Assembly (NCBI GenBank): GCA_031261295.1
Contig: JAISKT010000257.1
Coordinates: 1-33,561, forward strand
Direction of reading: 5' to 3'
DNA: 33,561 nt
From: Candidatus Symbiothrix sp.
Lineage (GTDB): Bacteria > Bacteroidota > Bacteroidia > Bacteroidales > Azobacteroidaceae
Shown: piece by piece, positions 1 through 6,961 of the stretch
How the letters are laid out: every line of letters starts with the position of its first letter
Numbering within the stretch: position 1 is the stretch's first letter
Translations under genes and position numbers: made by a program
The notes under the pieces: generated by a model
Told to the model about the DNA's origin: nothing
The model's input: only the letters and a program-made list of their open reading frames with translations
Databases searched by the model: none

Positions 1-257
1 CCGGTACCGCCATTGTGCGTATAAACCCGCTGTGCCGCCGTGTTATAAACCATCATCCCCAACTGGCACAACGCACCGGATGCCGGGAGCGTGGAAACTT
101 GTGGCAACAACAATCCCAAGTTGTCCGGATTGGTCAAATCCAGGACAGCCCCGGGATCGGGATCGTCCGTACTCGTACCTCCAATTTTGACTTGTGCATT
201 TGCACTTGCCGCACTCAAAACAATGAGCGTCAGCATTAAAAATAGATTCTTTCTCAT
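1..257 (-). CDS. Secreted surface protein, N-terminal part only (runs off the left edge)
   Basis: The ATG at 257-255 opens a frame that continues without a stop to the window edge, giving 85 visible codons. It begins with a signal peptide (MRKN, then a hydrophobic stretch ending near ASANAQ). The mature part starts VKIGGTSTDDPDPGAVLDL and goes on to GLLLPQVS. This opening (x-IG-x-x-x-P-x-x-x-A-LDL, then G-LLPxV) is common at the start of large secreted Bacteroidetes proteins, including some T9SS cargo and FISUMP-domain proteins. The following motif, MVYNTAAQRVYTHNG, is typical of the same group. Function cannot be given because the body of the protein lies outside the window. Upstream is the structured non-coding region 258-837. 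Confidence 0.75.
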   Translation of the reverse strand, partial: MRKNLFLMLTLIVLSAASANAQVKIGGTSTDDPDPGAVLDLTNPDNLGLLLPQVSTLPASGALCQLGMMVYNTAAQRVYTHNGGT

Positions 258-335
258 ATACTACTTTATAATTATTAATTTTGTATTTCGTATTACGAGG
301 CGTGTTAACCCGCCTGCTTGTTAACTTGTTTACTT

Positions 336-545
336 AAAAACAGGAAAGAGCTGTCCATCAATAAATTAATTTATAAAACTAAGACATCGTGAGAAACGAT
401 GGACGCTCTTATCCTGCGGGGGTAGCAGACGCGTTCAATAACTAAAAATGAGAGTGAAAAACGATTGAACCACTACGTCCGCTAAGTTCCTATGACTTGT
501 TTTGCATGTCTGTAGAATTTATGCCTCCAAGTCCCTGAGAAGCGG
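336..545 (-). ncRNA. Candidate structured RNA or structured leader with terminator-like end
   Basis: No gene is visible here. Read on the minus strand there are three stems. The first is CCGCT/AGCGG around GACTTG/CAAGTC and GCAT/ATGC (about 545-483). The second is AGCGGACG/CGTCTGCT with an inner TTCAAT/ATTGAA (about 488-426); it shares AGCGG with the first, so the two compete. The third is an 18-bp stem with two single-base bulges (416-398 with 359-341), followed directly by TTTTT (340-336), as in an intrinsic terminator. The loop of that last stem holds an alternative hairpin (CATCGT/ACGATG). No tmRNA, RNase P or SRP signature was recognised. It may be a separate RNA, the 3' part of the RNA starting near 788, or a regulated leader of the gene at 257. 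No TAnnTTTG box was found directly in front of it. Confidence 0.35.
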
Positions 546-556
546 TTATTTAAAAT

Positions 557-788
557 AAAAAAACGTGGGACTAATAACTTTATTTGTATTCGAGGTTTTC
601 GACGACCCATGTTCACAAATAAGTTAAAACCCACGCATTCACGTGAGCGCTTACTTATTTATTCTTGTGAACATTGAAACTGTCGAAATTTCGAATACAA
701 GAATAAAAGCTAACGCTTTTTCTTTTAATGAATTATGTCTTTATAATGTACTTTCTATTTTGTAATAAACCTTTTTTTGTCTATTTAA
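557..788 (-). ncRNA. Candidate small RNA, long hairpin with central bulge (6S-like shape), own promoter and terminator
   Basis: On the minus strand a good promoter (793-823) predicts a start near 788. The transcript folds into a long imperfect hairpin. The outer stem is 700-691 with 593-584 (10 of 10 pairs), then a short GAC/GTC and TTCG/CGAA section, an unequal bulge, a 10-of-10 stem (674-665 with 618-609), and an inner stem 658-653 with 624-619. A second, competing stem (CGTGGG 635-630 with CCCACG 569-564) is followed directly by seven T residues (563-557), a terminator-like end. The shape, with closing stem, central bubble and apical stem at roughly 150-230 nt, resembles 6S RNA, but no sequence signature was recognised. 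An attenuator is the main alternative. Confidence 0.42.
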
Positions 789-792
789 TTGG

Positions 793-823
793 CAAAAGTA
801 ATATCTTTTTTCGGATAAACCAA
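793..823 (-). promoter_or_regulatory. Bacteroidetes-type promoter behind ispE
   Basis: On the minus strand TTG (823-821) is followed by a 20-bp spacer and TACTTTTG (800-793). Both fit the -33 TTG and -7 TAnnTTTG pattern. It lies just past the ispE stop on the same strand and would drive the structured RNA region, not ispE. Confidence 0.6.
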
Positions 824-837
824 GGAATTATCAAAAT

Positions 838-1668
838 TTAACGAAAACACGACGCGTAGAAAGGAATGAGATAAGTCAGGCAACCGGGAAATTCCCGTTC
901 CAAATTCTCCGAACGATCAAAAATCCCGAATACCGATGAACCCGATCCGGACATGCTTGCATAAAGAGCGCCGGTTTGATACAATTTCTGTTTGATTTTT
1001 TCGATTTCAGGAAATTTTACAAATACACTGTTTTCAAAATCATTGACCAACAGCTCTTTCCATTCGGCTACCGGCGATTGGATAATATCCGGAATGGATT
1101 TTACAGGCAATTGGGGTTTTACATGCGCATAGGCTTCTTGGGTGGATACATGAATATCCGGTTTAATCAAAACTAAATAATATCCTTTTAATGAAACAGT
1201 TACCGGTGTAAAAATATTTCCTGTTCCTTCGGCAAATACCGGCCGGTTTTGAATAAAAAAAGGACAATCGGCTCCAATGGATTGAGCGTATGCTTCCAAT
1301 TGCCGGACAGACAAATGCAATCCGGCAAAATCATTCAGGAGTTTCAGCATAAAAGCGGCATCGGCCGAACCACCCCCTAATCCCGCTCCAAACGGAATCG
1401 CTTTATGCAGGTAAATATCAATTTCGGGAATTTCATAGTGCGCTTTCAGCAGGTTATAGGCTTTTATCACCAAATTTTTTTGAGGATCCTCCCCGACCGG
1501 TATCCCTGTCTGGGTGAATACGCCTTTTTCGCCTTTGGCCGGAACAATTTCCAAAGCATCGCACAGTTGAATCGGATAAAAAACCGTTTCAATATTATGG
1601 TAACCGTCAGGCCTTTTGGAAACGACATTCAAACCGAGATTTATTTTTGCATTGGGAAAAGAAATCAT
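838..1668 (-). CDS. ispE: 4-(cytidine 5'-diphospho)-2-C-methyl-D-erythritol kinase
   Basis: Cytoplasmic GHMP-family kinase of the MEP isoprenoid pathway. It uses ATP to phosphorylate the 2-hydroxyl of CDP-methylerythritol. The 276-residue length is normal for the family. The start FPNAKINLGLNV contains the conserved lysine (K8). The GHMP ATP-binding loop PFGAGLGGGSADAA is at residues 92-105. IGADCPFF carries the conserved aspartate (D134), and ASMSGSGSSVFG near the C terminus is the third GHMP motif. The ATG at 1668 directly precedes the conserved N terminus and lies about 25 bases behind a TAACTTTG box. It is divergent from the helicase gene, with only 66 bases between the two starts. Confidence 0.96.
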   Translation of the reverse strand: MISFPNAKINLGLNVVSKRPDGYHNIETVFYPIQLCDALEIVPAKGEKGVFTQTGIPVGEDPQKNLVIKAYNLLKAHYEIPEIDIYLHKAIPFGAGLGGGSADAAFMLKLLNDFAGLHLSVRQLEAYAQSIGADCPFFIQNRPVFAEGTGNIFTPVTVSLKGYYLVLIKPDIHVSTQEAYAHVKPQLPVKSIPDIIQSPVAEWKELLVNDFENSVFVKFPEIEKIKQKLYQTGALYASMSGSGSSVFGIFDRSENLEREFPGCLTYLIPFYASCFR

Positions 1669-1693
1669 ATTTTTATTATGAATTTATTAAATG

Positions 1694-1701
1694 CAAAGTT
1701 A
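1694..1701 (-). promoter_or_regulatory. -7 box for ispE
   Basis: TAACTTTG on the minus strand matches TAnnTTTG. It is 25 bases before the ispE ATG. No convincing -33 TTG is seen at the right distance. It overlaps the divergent promoter region of the helicase gene. Confidence 0.5.
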
Positions 1702-1722
1702 ATTTTAATTCTCAATTTTAAT

Positions 1723-1730
1723 TACATTTG
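1723..1730 (+). promoter_or_regulatory. -7 box for the nuclease-helicase gene
   Basis: TACATTTG matches TAnnTTTG. It ends four bases before the ATG at 1735, so the predicted RNA start falls at or beside the start codon and the mRNA would be leaderless or nearly so. Confidence 0.5.
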
Positions 1731-1734
1731 CGCT

Positions 1735-4674
1735 ATGAAAAATTTCAAAACACTTCGAATCATTTACCGGGAACTGCTTGACGAAAAATTAGTTTTCCAA
1801 ACGCCTGAAAATGAAACTGTATTCCTGCATTGCAACGAACAGCAACGGCAGGAATTAGCTGCTCTATCCCCTACCCTGCAATCCGGGAATATATTTAATT
1901 TGCTGAATGCAAAAGAAATAGAAGAAAATCACTGGGAAGCCGAATGTATCGTGTTTGAACCGGATTACCTGATCGACATCAGTTCGTTGGCCGAATGTTT
2001 CAAGCCTTACGGCCATCATCCGCTCAATTACATTCTCTCGCGATTGCAATCCAAAGCTACGACTTCTCCTATATTATTAGGTAACACGGCCAATTTTTTC
2101 ATGGATGAATTTGTTTATGAAGATGCAGACCGGCCGGTCGATTATTTGTCTTCCCTGAAAAAATTATTCCAAACGTCCGCTTTTGAATTTACTGCTTGCG
2201 AAGACCTGAAAAATCCGAAGTTGGAAAACGATTTTTTCACGCTTTGCCAAAAGCATTTCAATCATATCCGGTACGCCGTAAACACTTTTTTCCCCAAGGC
2301 GGGCATCGACCGGGAAAAGATTGTCCTGGAGCCGTCTTTCGTTTCCAATGCCTTGGGTTTGCAAGGACGTCTGGACATCCTGATGCACGATTATTCCGCT
2401 TTCATCGAATTGAAATCGGGAAAAGCCGTCGAAGATTTTCGTACCGGAGGCCAATTCATTAAAGCGGGCGAAAACCATTATATCCAGATGATTTTGTATC
2501 TGGCTGTTTTGGAATTCAATTTAAATTTGCCGGCCGATACGATTCAATCGTATCTCCTGTATTCCAAATATCCGGTTTTGAGCAGGGAGCAGCATTCCCG
2601 GAAACATTTACAGGCTGCTTTATCGCTTCGGAATCAAATCGTTGCGGGCGAACAGGCGATTCAAAAGGCCAATGATTCCGCTTTCACCGGCGAACTGTTA
2701 ACCGGAATCAATTCCCGCAACCTGAATACCGAACAGCTCTCCGGCAAATTATTCGATAATTACCTGGCTCCTCATATAGATGCTTTCCAAAAAGGTTTTT
2801 TTCAATTACAGGAACATGAAAAAACGTATTTCCTGCGGCTTTATACGTTTATTACCAAAGAATTATGGTTGTCCAAAGCGGGCGAACGGGAATACGAAGG
2901 AATCAAAAAAGCGTCTGTCCTGTGGAACGCTTCTTTCAAGGATAAATTGATAGCCGGCGAGATTCTATACGATTTGAAAATACTTGATAATCAAGCGGAT
3001 TCCGAATCACATTCAATTATTTTGGAAATTCCCGCCTACAAAGATTTATACTTGCCCAATTTCCGGCCGGGCGATGCGGTCGTCCTGTATGAACGGAATA
3101 CAACTTCCGATACGGTAAACAACCGGCAGGTTTTCAAAGGTTCCATTGAATCACAGGAAAATAATCAATTGAAAATACGGCTTCGTTACCGGCAGAAAAA
3201 CCGGTTGGTATGGAATCCGGCTTCGCTGTACGCCGTCGAACATGATTATATGGATTCTGTCTATACGGGAATGTTCCGCGGATTGGCTTGTTTTATAAAT
3301 GCCAATCAAGACCGGAAAGACTTGATAGCCCCTCCCCCAGCCCCTCCCCACAAGGGAGGGGAGAGGCTGACGCCAGTTACCGCGCTTTGCGCCCCCCCTC
3401 CCTTGTGGGGAGGGGCCGGGGGAGGGGCTTTTCTTTTGGTTGGCCCACCGGGAACCGGGAAAACCTCCATTGCCTTGAAGCAAATGGTGGAAACCGAAAT
3501 CAAAAAGAACACCTCCAATATCCTGCTCTTGTCCTACACCAACCGCGCTGTGGACGAGATTTGCAAAGCTTTGACCGATATTCATGAATCGCTTCCGTTT
3601 ATCCGCATCGGGAATGAACTGAATTGTGCGCCGGAATTTCGGAAGTACCTGTTGGAAAACCGCTTGGACAATTGCAGCAAACGAAGCGAAGTGTCGGAAG
3701 TCATTCGCCGTTGCCGGATTTTCGTTGGAACGGTTGCCTCCATCTGGAACAAACCGGAACTTTTCCAACTCAAACAATTTGATTTGGCCATCATTGACGA
3801 AGCCACCCAATTGTTGGAGCCGCATCTGTTAGGCGTTTTGTGTGCGAAATGCAGTACCGGGGAAAATGCCATCCGGCGTTTTGTCCTAATCGGCGACCAC
3901 AAACAGTTGCCCGCGGTCATTCTACAAACCAAAGAGGAAAGTAAAGTAAACGAGCCGAGCTTGAATGAAATGGGATTGACCAATCTGAGCGACTCGCTGT
4001 TTGAGCGCTTGTACCGGAAATATACCAAAGAAGGCCTGACCGAGCGCATCGGGATACTTTCCAAGCAAGGCCGGATGCATCCGGATATTTCCGCTTTTCC
4101 TTCGGAATACTTTTACGAAGGCCGTTTAGGAAGTGTGGGATTGCCACACCAAATCGAAGAATGGACACATCGTAGCCGCTTGAATTTCTTTCCGGTACAA
4201 CCTTCCGGACAGGATTTCTCCGATAAAACCAACGGGAACGAAGCGAACAAAGTAGTGGCCATTTGCCGGGAACTGTATCAAGATTGTACGGACAATCAAC
4301 TGGATTTCAATCCGCAAAGCATTGGGATTATCACGCCTTACCGCAATCAAATCGCGCTGATACGCAAGCAATTGCAGGAAACAGGCATCGATGCTTTTTC
4401 CAATATCTTAGTCGATACGGTCGAACGTTTCCAAGGGAGCCAGCGGGACACAATCATCTATTCTTTCTGCGTAAAAACAGAAAGACAATTGGCAGCCTTA
4501 CCCAATATCATGGAAGAAAACGGAAAAATGATTGACCGGAAATTGAATGTAGCGCTTACACGAGCCAAAAAGCAGTTATTCATAATCGGAAACGAATCGC
4601 TTTTATCTAAAAATCCGCTATACAGTCAGTTAATCAATCACATTAAAAAAACAGCATCAGATTCGATCCAATGA
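1735..4674 (+). CDS. PD-(D/E)XK nuclease fused to an SF1 (Dna2/Upf1-like) DNA helicase
   Basis: Predicted 979-residue DNA repair or replication enzyme combining a RecB/Cas4-like nuclease with a 5'-3' type SF1 helicase, as in Dna2. The nuclease motif has D214, then E225-x-K227 (ELKSGK), and the family QxxxY motif at Q251-Y255. Helicase motifs are Walker A GPPGTGKT (570-577), Walker B IIDEATQL with DEAT at 688-691, GDHKQLP, a late motif VERFQGSQRD (896-905) and VALTRAKKQL (from 939). The frame stays open back to 1405, but that part overlaps ispE antisense. The ATG at 1735 follows a promoter box and gives the sensible start. Residues about 531-565, just before Walker A, are encoded by an inserted inverted-repeat element (3327-3429). 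The last 18 bases overlap the tatC 3' end on the other strand. Exact cellular role is unproven. Confidence 0.9.
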   Translation: MKNFKTLRIIYRELLDEKLVFQTPENETVFLHCNEQQRQELAALSPTLQSGNIFNLLNAKEIEENHWEAECIVFEPDYLIDISSLAECFKPYGHHPLNYILSRLQSKATTSPILLGNTANFFMDEFVYEDADRPVDYLSSLKKLFQTSAFEFTACEDLKNPKLENDFFTLCQKHFNHIRYAVNTFFPKAGIDREKIVLEPSFVSNALGLQGRLDILMHDYSAFIELKSGKAVEDFRTGGQFIKAGENHYIQMILYLAVLEFNLNLPADTIQSYLLYSKYPVLSREQHSRKHLQAALSLRNQIVAGEQAIQKANDSAFTGELLTGINSRNLNTEQLSGKLFDNYLAPHIDAFQKGFFQLQEHEKTYFLRLYTFITKELWLSKAGEREYEGIKKASVLWNASFKDKLIAGEILYDLKILDNQADSESHSIILEIPAYKDLYLPNFRPGDAVVLYERNTTSDTVNNRQVFKGSIESQENNQLKIRLRYRQKNRLVWNPASLYAVEHDYMDSVYTGMFRGLACFINANQDRKDLIAPPPAPPHKGGERLTPVTALCAPPPLWGGAGGGAFLLVGPPGTGKTSIALKQMVETEIKKNTSNILLLSYTNRAVDEICKALTDIHESLPFIRIGNELNCAPEFRKYLLENRLDNCSKRSEVSEVIRRCRIFVGTVASIWNKPELFQLKQFDLAIIDEATQLLEPHLLGVLCAKCSTGENAIRRFVLIGDHKQLPAVILQTKEESKVNEPSLNEMGLTNLSDSLFERLYRKYTKEGLTERIGILSKQGRMHPDISAFPSEYFYEGRLGSVGLPHQIEEWTHRSRLNFFPVQPSGQDFSDKTNGNEANKVVAICRELYQDCTDNQLDFNPQSIGIITPYRNQIALIRKQLQETGIDAFSNILVDTVERFQGSQRDTIIYSFCVKTERQLAALPNIMEENGKMIDRKLNVALTRAKKQLFIIGNESLLSKNPLYSQLINHIKKTASDSIQ
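3327..3429. repeat. In-frame inverted-repeat element inside the helicase gene
   Basis: Two 35-base arms (3327-3361 and 3395-3429) are reverse complements with one mismatch and flank a 33-base centre (3362-3394). The arms are strongly GC-rich (CCCCTCCC / CCACAAGGGAGGGG), unlike the surrounding gene. The centre contains GGCTGACGC. The element is read through in frame as about 35 Pro/Gly-rich residues (APPPAPPHKGG ... PPLWGGAGGG) directly before Walker A. It resembles a MITE or REP-type palindrome inserted in a loop, by analogy with Rickettsia palindromic elements. Confidence 0.85.
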
Positions 4675-5478
4675 AACCTCGCTTTCGTCCACCGGATCAT
4701 CGGCTTTGACAAAAACCGAACTCAATTCGTATAACAAATACAGCGGGAAAAATACAATAGATAAGGTAAACGGATCGCTCGAAGGCGTGATCACTGCCGC
4801 GGCAATCAGCAAGATCACAATGGCGTATTTGCGGTATTTTTTAAAGAAAGATTTTTTCAAAATACCGATTTTCGATAACATCCAGGAAATCAAGGGCATT
4901 TCAAATACCAAGCCCATGACAAAAATCAACATAATGAAATTGTCCATGTAGGAATCTAATGACAACTGATTATCAATCAAAGCGCTTAATTGATAGGTAT
5001 ATAAAAAACGCAAAGTCATCGGGAAAACCATTCCGTATCCAACCAAGCATCCGATAAAAAACATAATGCTCCCGAACAGGAATACCCAACGGACACTTTT
5101 CTTTTCATGTTCGTACAAGGCCGGACTGATAAAACGCCAGACTTCAAACAGCAGGTAAGGACAGGTCAATATCAACGCAAACCAGAAAGAGGTGCTCATG
5201 TGCGTAAAAAACTGGGAAGCTAATTTGATATTAATCAGGCTGATCGTTACATTATCATCACAAAAATCGGGGAGGAATGGAACGCCTGAACTGATTTTAC
5301 ACATAAAACTGTAGAGGAAAAAATCGGATTTGCAGGGCGCCATAATAACGTTGTCGAAAATCCAGGGCATAAAACTAAAGCCGACTATTGCAAAAACCAC
5401 CAATGCAATAACCGACCTTACCAATGTCCAACGAAGTTCTTCCAGGTGCTCCCAGAATGACATTTCCTCAACGCTCAT
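4657..5478 (-). CDS. tatC: Sec-independent protein translocase subunit TatC
   Basis: Core polytopic subunit of the twin-arginine translocase in the inner membrane; it recognises the signal peptides of folded Tat substrates. The 273-residue protein starts MSVEEMSFWEHLEELRWTLVRS, the hallmark N terminus (F-x-x-H-L-x-E-L-R). Six hydrophobic segments follow, with the conserved FEVWRFISPALYEHEKK section after the second or third. It is a little longer than typical because of an insert after TM1 (CKISSGVPFLPDFC...). The start lies 8 bases after the tatA stop, so the two genes form one operon. The 3' end overlaps the helicase gene by 18 bases in convergent orientation. Confidence 0.95.
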   Translation of the reverse strand: MSVEEMSFWEHLEELRWTLVRSVIALVVFAIVGFSFMPWIFDNVIMAPCKSDFFLYSFMCKISSGVPFLPDFCDDNVTISLINIKLASQFFTHMSTSFWFALILTCPYLLFEVWRFISPALYEHEKKSVRWVFLFGSIMFFIGCLVGYGMVFPMTLRFLYTYQLSALIDNQLSLDSYMDNFIMLIFVMGLVFEMPLISWMLSKIGILKKSFFKKYRKYAIVILLIAAAVITPSSDPFTLSIVFFPLYLLYELSSVFVKADDPVDESEVSLDRI

Positions 5479-5486
5479 GCCTTTAT

Positions 5487-5696
5487 TTATTTTCTTTCCT
5501 TGGAATCGTCCGTGTTAATTTCGTCTTCCAGTCCTTTCAAACCGTCTTTGAAACCTTTCACGCCTTTTCCCAAGCCCTTCATCAATTCAGGTATTTTTTT
5601 CCCGCCGAAAACTAAAAGGATAGCAATTAAGATGACTACCCATTCAAAGCCACCCGGCATGGAGAACCCTACAATTAACATCAATAAAGCTTGCAT
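5487..5696 (-). CDS. tatA: Sec-independent protein translocase subunit TatA/E
   Basis: Small pore-forming subunit of the twin-arginine translocase. From the ATG at 5696 it has 69 residues: one membrane segment ([12 protein letters not shown]), the hinge [15 protein letters not shown], an amphipathic helix ([15 protein letters not shown]) and a charged tail, the TatA/E layout. The FGGKKIPEL motif is diagnostic. A longer frame begins with TTG at 5723, but this falls inside the -7 box TACTTTTG (5728-5721) and so would not be transcribed; the ATG at 5696 is preferred. It is first in the tatA-tatC operon. TatA and TatE cannot be told apart from sequence alone. Confidence 0.92.
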   Translation of the reverse strand: MQALLMLIVGFSMPGGFEWVVILIAILLVFGGKKIPELMKGLGKGVKGFKDGLKGLEDEINTDDSKERK

Positions 5697-5720
5697 ACTA
5701 TTTTGTGTTTTAAATTTCCA

Positions 5721-5728
5721 CAAAAGTA
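5721..5728 (-). promoter_or_regulatory. -7 box for tatA-tatC
   Basis: TACTTTTG on the minus strand, 24 bases before the tatA ATG. It rules out the upstream TTG start. It stands nearly back to back with the fabD box, with 12 bases between. Confidence 0.55.
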
Positions 5729-5740
5729 AGAAATATATTT

Positions 5741-5748
5741 TATCTTTG
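5741..5748 (+). promoter_or_regulatory. -7 box for fabD
   Basis: TATCTTTG, an exact TAnnTTTG match, 27 bases before the fabD ATG. No clear TTG was seen at the -33 distance. Confidence 0.6.
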
Positions 5749-5775
5749 CAACCTAATTTTTAAACAACAATAAAA

Positions 5776-6653
5776 ATGAAGGTTTATGTATTTCCCGGAC
5801 AGGGATCACAATTTGTGGGCATGGGTTTGAATCTGTATAACGAATCCGCGCTCGCCAAAAAATTATTCGAAAAAGCAAACAAAATATTGGGCTTCCGGAT
5901 TACGGATTTAATGTTTGAAGGAACCGACGAAGATCTTCTCCAAACGAAAGTGACACAGCCGGCTATCTTTCTTCATTCGGTTATTTTAGCCCAAACGCTC
6001 GGAGACGATTTTAAACCTCAAATGACGGCCGGCCATTCATTGGGCGAATTTTCAGCATTAGTGACTACAGGCGCGCTTTCCTTTGAAGACGGCTTGAAAT
6101 TGGTTTACAAAAGAGCCTCGGCCATGCAGAAAGCCTGTGAAGAAAATCCCGGAACAATGGCTGCCGTACTCGGTTTGCCGGATGAAACCGTAGAAAATAT
6201 TTGTGCCGGAATTGAAGATATAGTGGTTCCCGCCAATTACAATTGTCCGGGGCAAATCGTGATTTCTGGTACCTTGACCGGTGTGGATACGGCTTGCGAA
6301 CAATTATTGGATGCCGGCGCTAAACGGGCTTTGATACTGAAAGTGGGCGGTGCGTTCCACTCTCCACTGATGGAACCGGCACGGGCGCAATTGGCCGAAG
6401 CCATTCATTCCACGGTTTTCAAAACGCCCGTATGTCCTGTATATCAAAATGTAAGCGCCCAAGGCGAAACCGATCCGGAAGTGATTAAAGCCAATCTGAT
6501 TTCCCAACTGACCGCTCCGGTAAAATGGACACAATCCGTTCAAAATATGATTGCAGCCGGCGCAACTGATTTCACGGAAGTAGGCCCCGGCAATGTATTG
6601 CAAGGATTGATTAAAAAAATCAATGGCGAAGTCGCCACCGAAGGCATTTCATA

Positions 6654-6654
<1 letters not shown>
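5776..6654 (+). CDS. fabD: Malonyl-CoA:ACP transacylase
   Basis: Transfers malonyl from CoA to acyl carrier protein, supplying the elongation unit for type II fatty acid synthesis in the cytoplasm. The 292 residues match the usual family length. The GQGSQ oxyanion motif is at residues 8-12. GHSLGEF at 86-92 carries the nucleophile S88. R113 (YKRAS) fits the carboxylate-binding arginine, and GAFHSPLM carries the catalytic H195. The C-terminal EVGPGNVLQGLIKK is also typical. The ATG follows a TATCTTTG box. The stop codon touches the left arm of the inverted-repeat element at 6654-6750, which may act as its terminator. It stands alone, without other fab genes beside it. Confidence 0.97.
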
Positions 6655-6750
<96 letters not shown>

Positions 6751-6774
6751 AGTAAATATTTTTTACCAAAACAC

Positions 6775-6804
6775 TTGTTTTTAAAAATAATTTATATATA
6801 TTTG
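6775..6804 (+). promoter_or_regulatory. Promoter of the T9SS surface protein gene, with long leader
   Basis: TTG (6775-6777), a 19-bp spacer and TATATTTG (6797-6804) match both parts of the Bacteroidetes promoter. The leader to the ATG at 6962 is about 150 bases and very AT-rich. It contains a six-codon reading frame starting at 6857, but nothing else was recognised there. Confidence 0.65.
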
Positions 6805-6961
6805 CACCGAAATCATCCACTCCTTAAACAAGTGAGATTTCTTAAGCCAAAACAAAATGGAAAAAACAGGATTATGAAAATCTAATTCTCCTCATTCTAT
6901 TTATATCTCAATCAATTATTTTTTATTAAAAATTTACCAAACAATTTTAAATTATTTTTTT

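Noticed and set aside
705..721. Plus-strand terminator AAAAGC-TAAC-GCTTTT
   Set aside because: Only a six-base weak stem, and no plus-strand gene lies before it. It is more likely part of the minus-strand RNA.
258..837. tmRNA, RNase P RNA or SRP RNA in the gene-free region
   Set aside because: No tag reading frame, CCA end, RNase P core or SRP loop sequence was found on either strand, though strong folding is visible.
1405..1734. Upstream extension of the helicase reading frame
   Set aside because: It lies antisense to conserved ispE sequence, and the promoter box at 1723-1730 places the RNA start near the ATG at 1735.
3151..3825. Minus-strand frames through the helicase with Pro/Gly-rich peptides (PSPQGRG type)
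   Set aside because: Shadow frames. The low-complexity peptides come from the inverted-repeat element, not from a gene.
5697..5723. TTG start giving a longer TatA
   Set aside because: The TTG is within the -7 box of the tat promoter; the ATG at 5696 gives a normal TatA.
6857..6877. Six-codon leader peptide before the T9SS protein
   Set aside because: It is too short and has no matching terminator or regulatory hairpin; probably chance.
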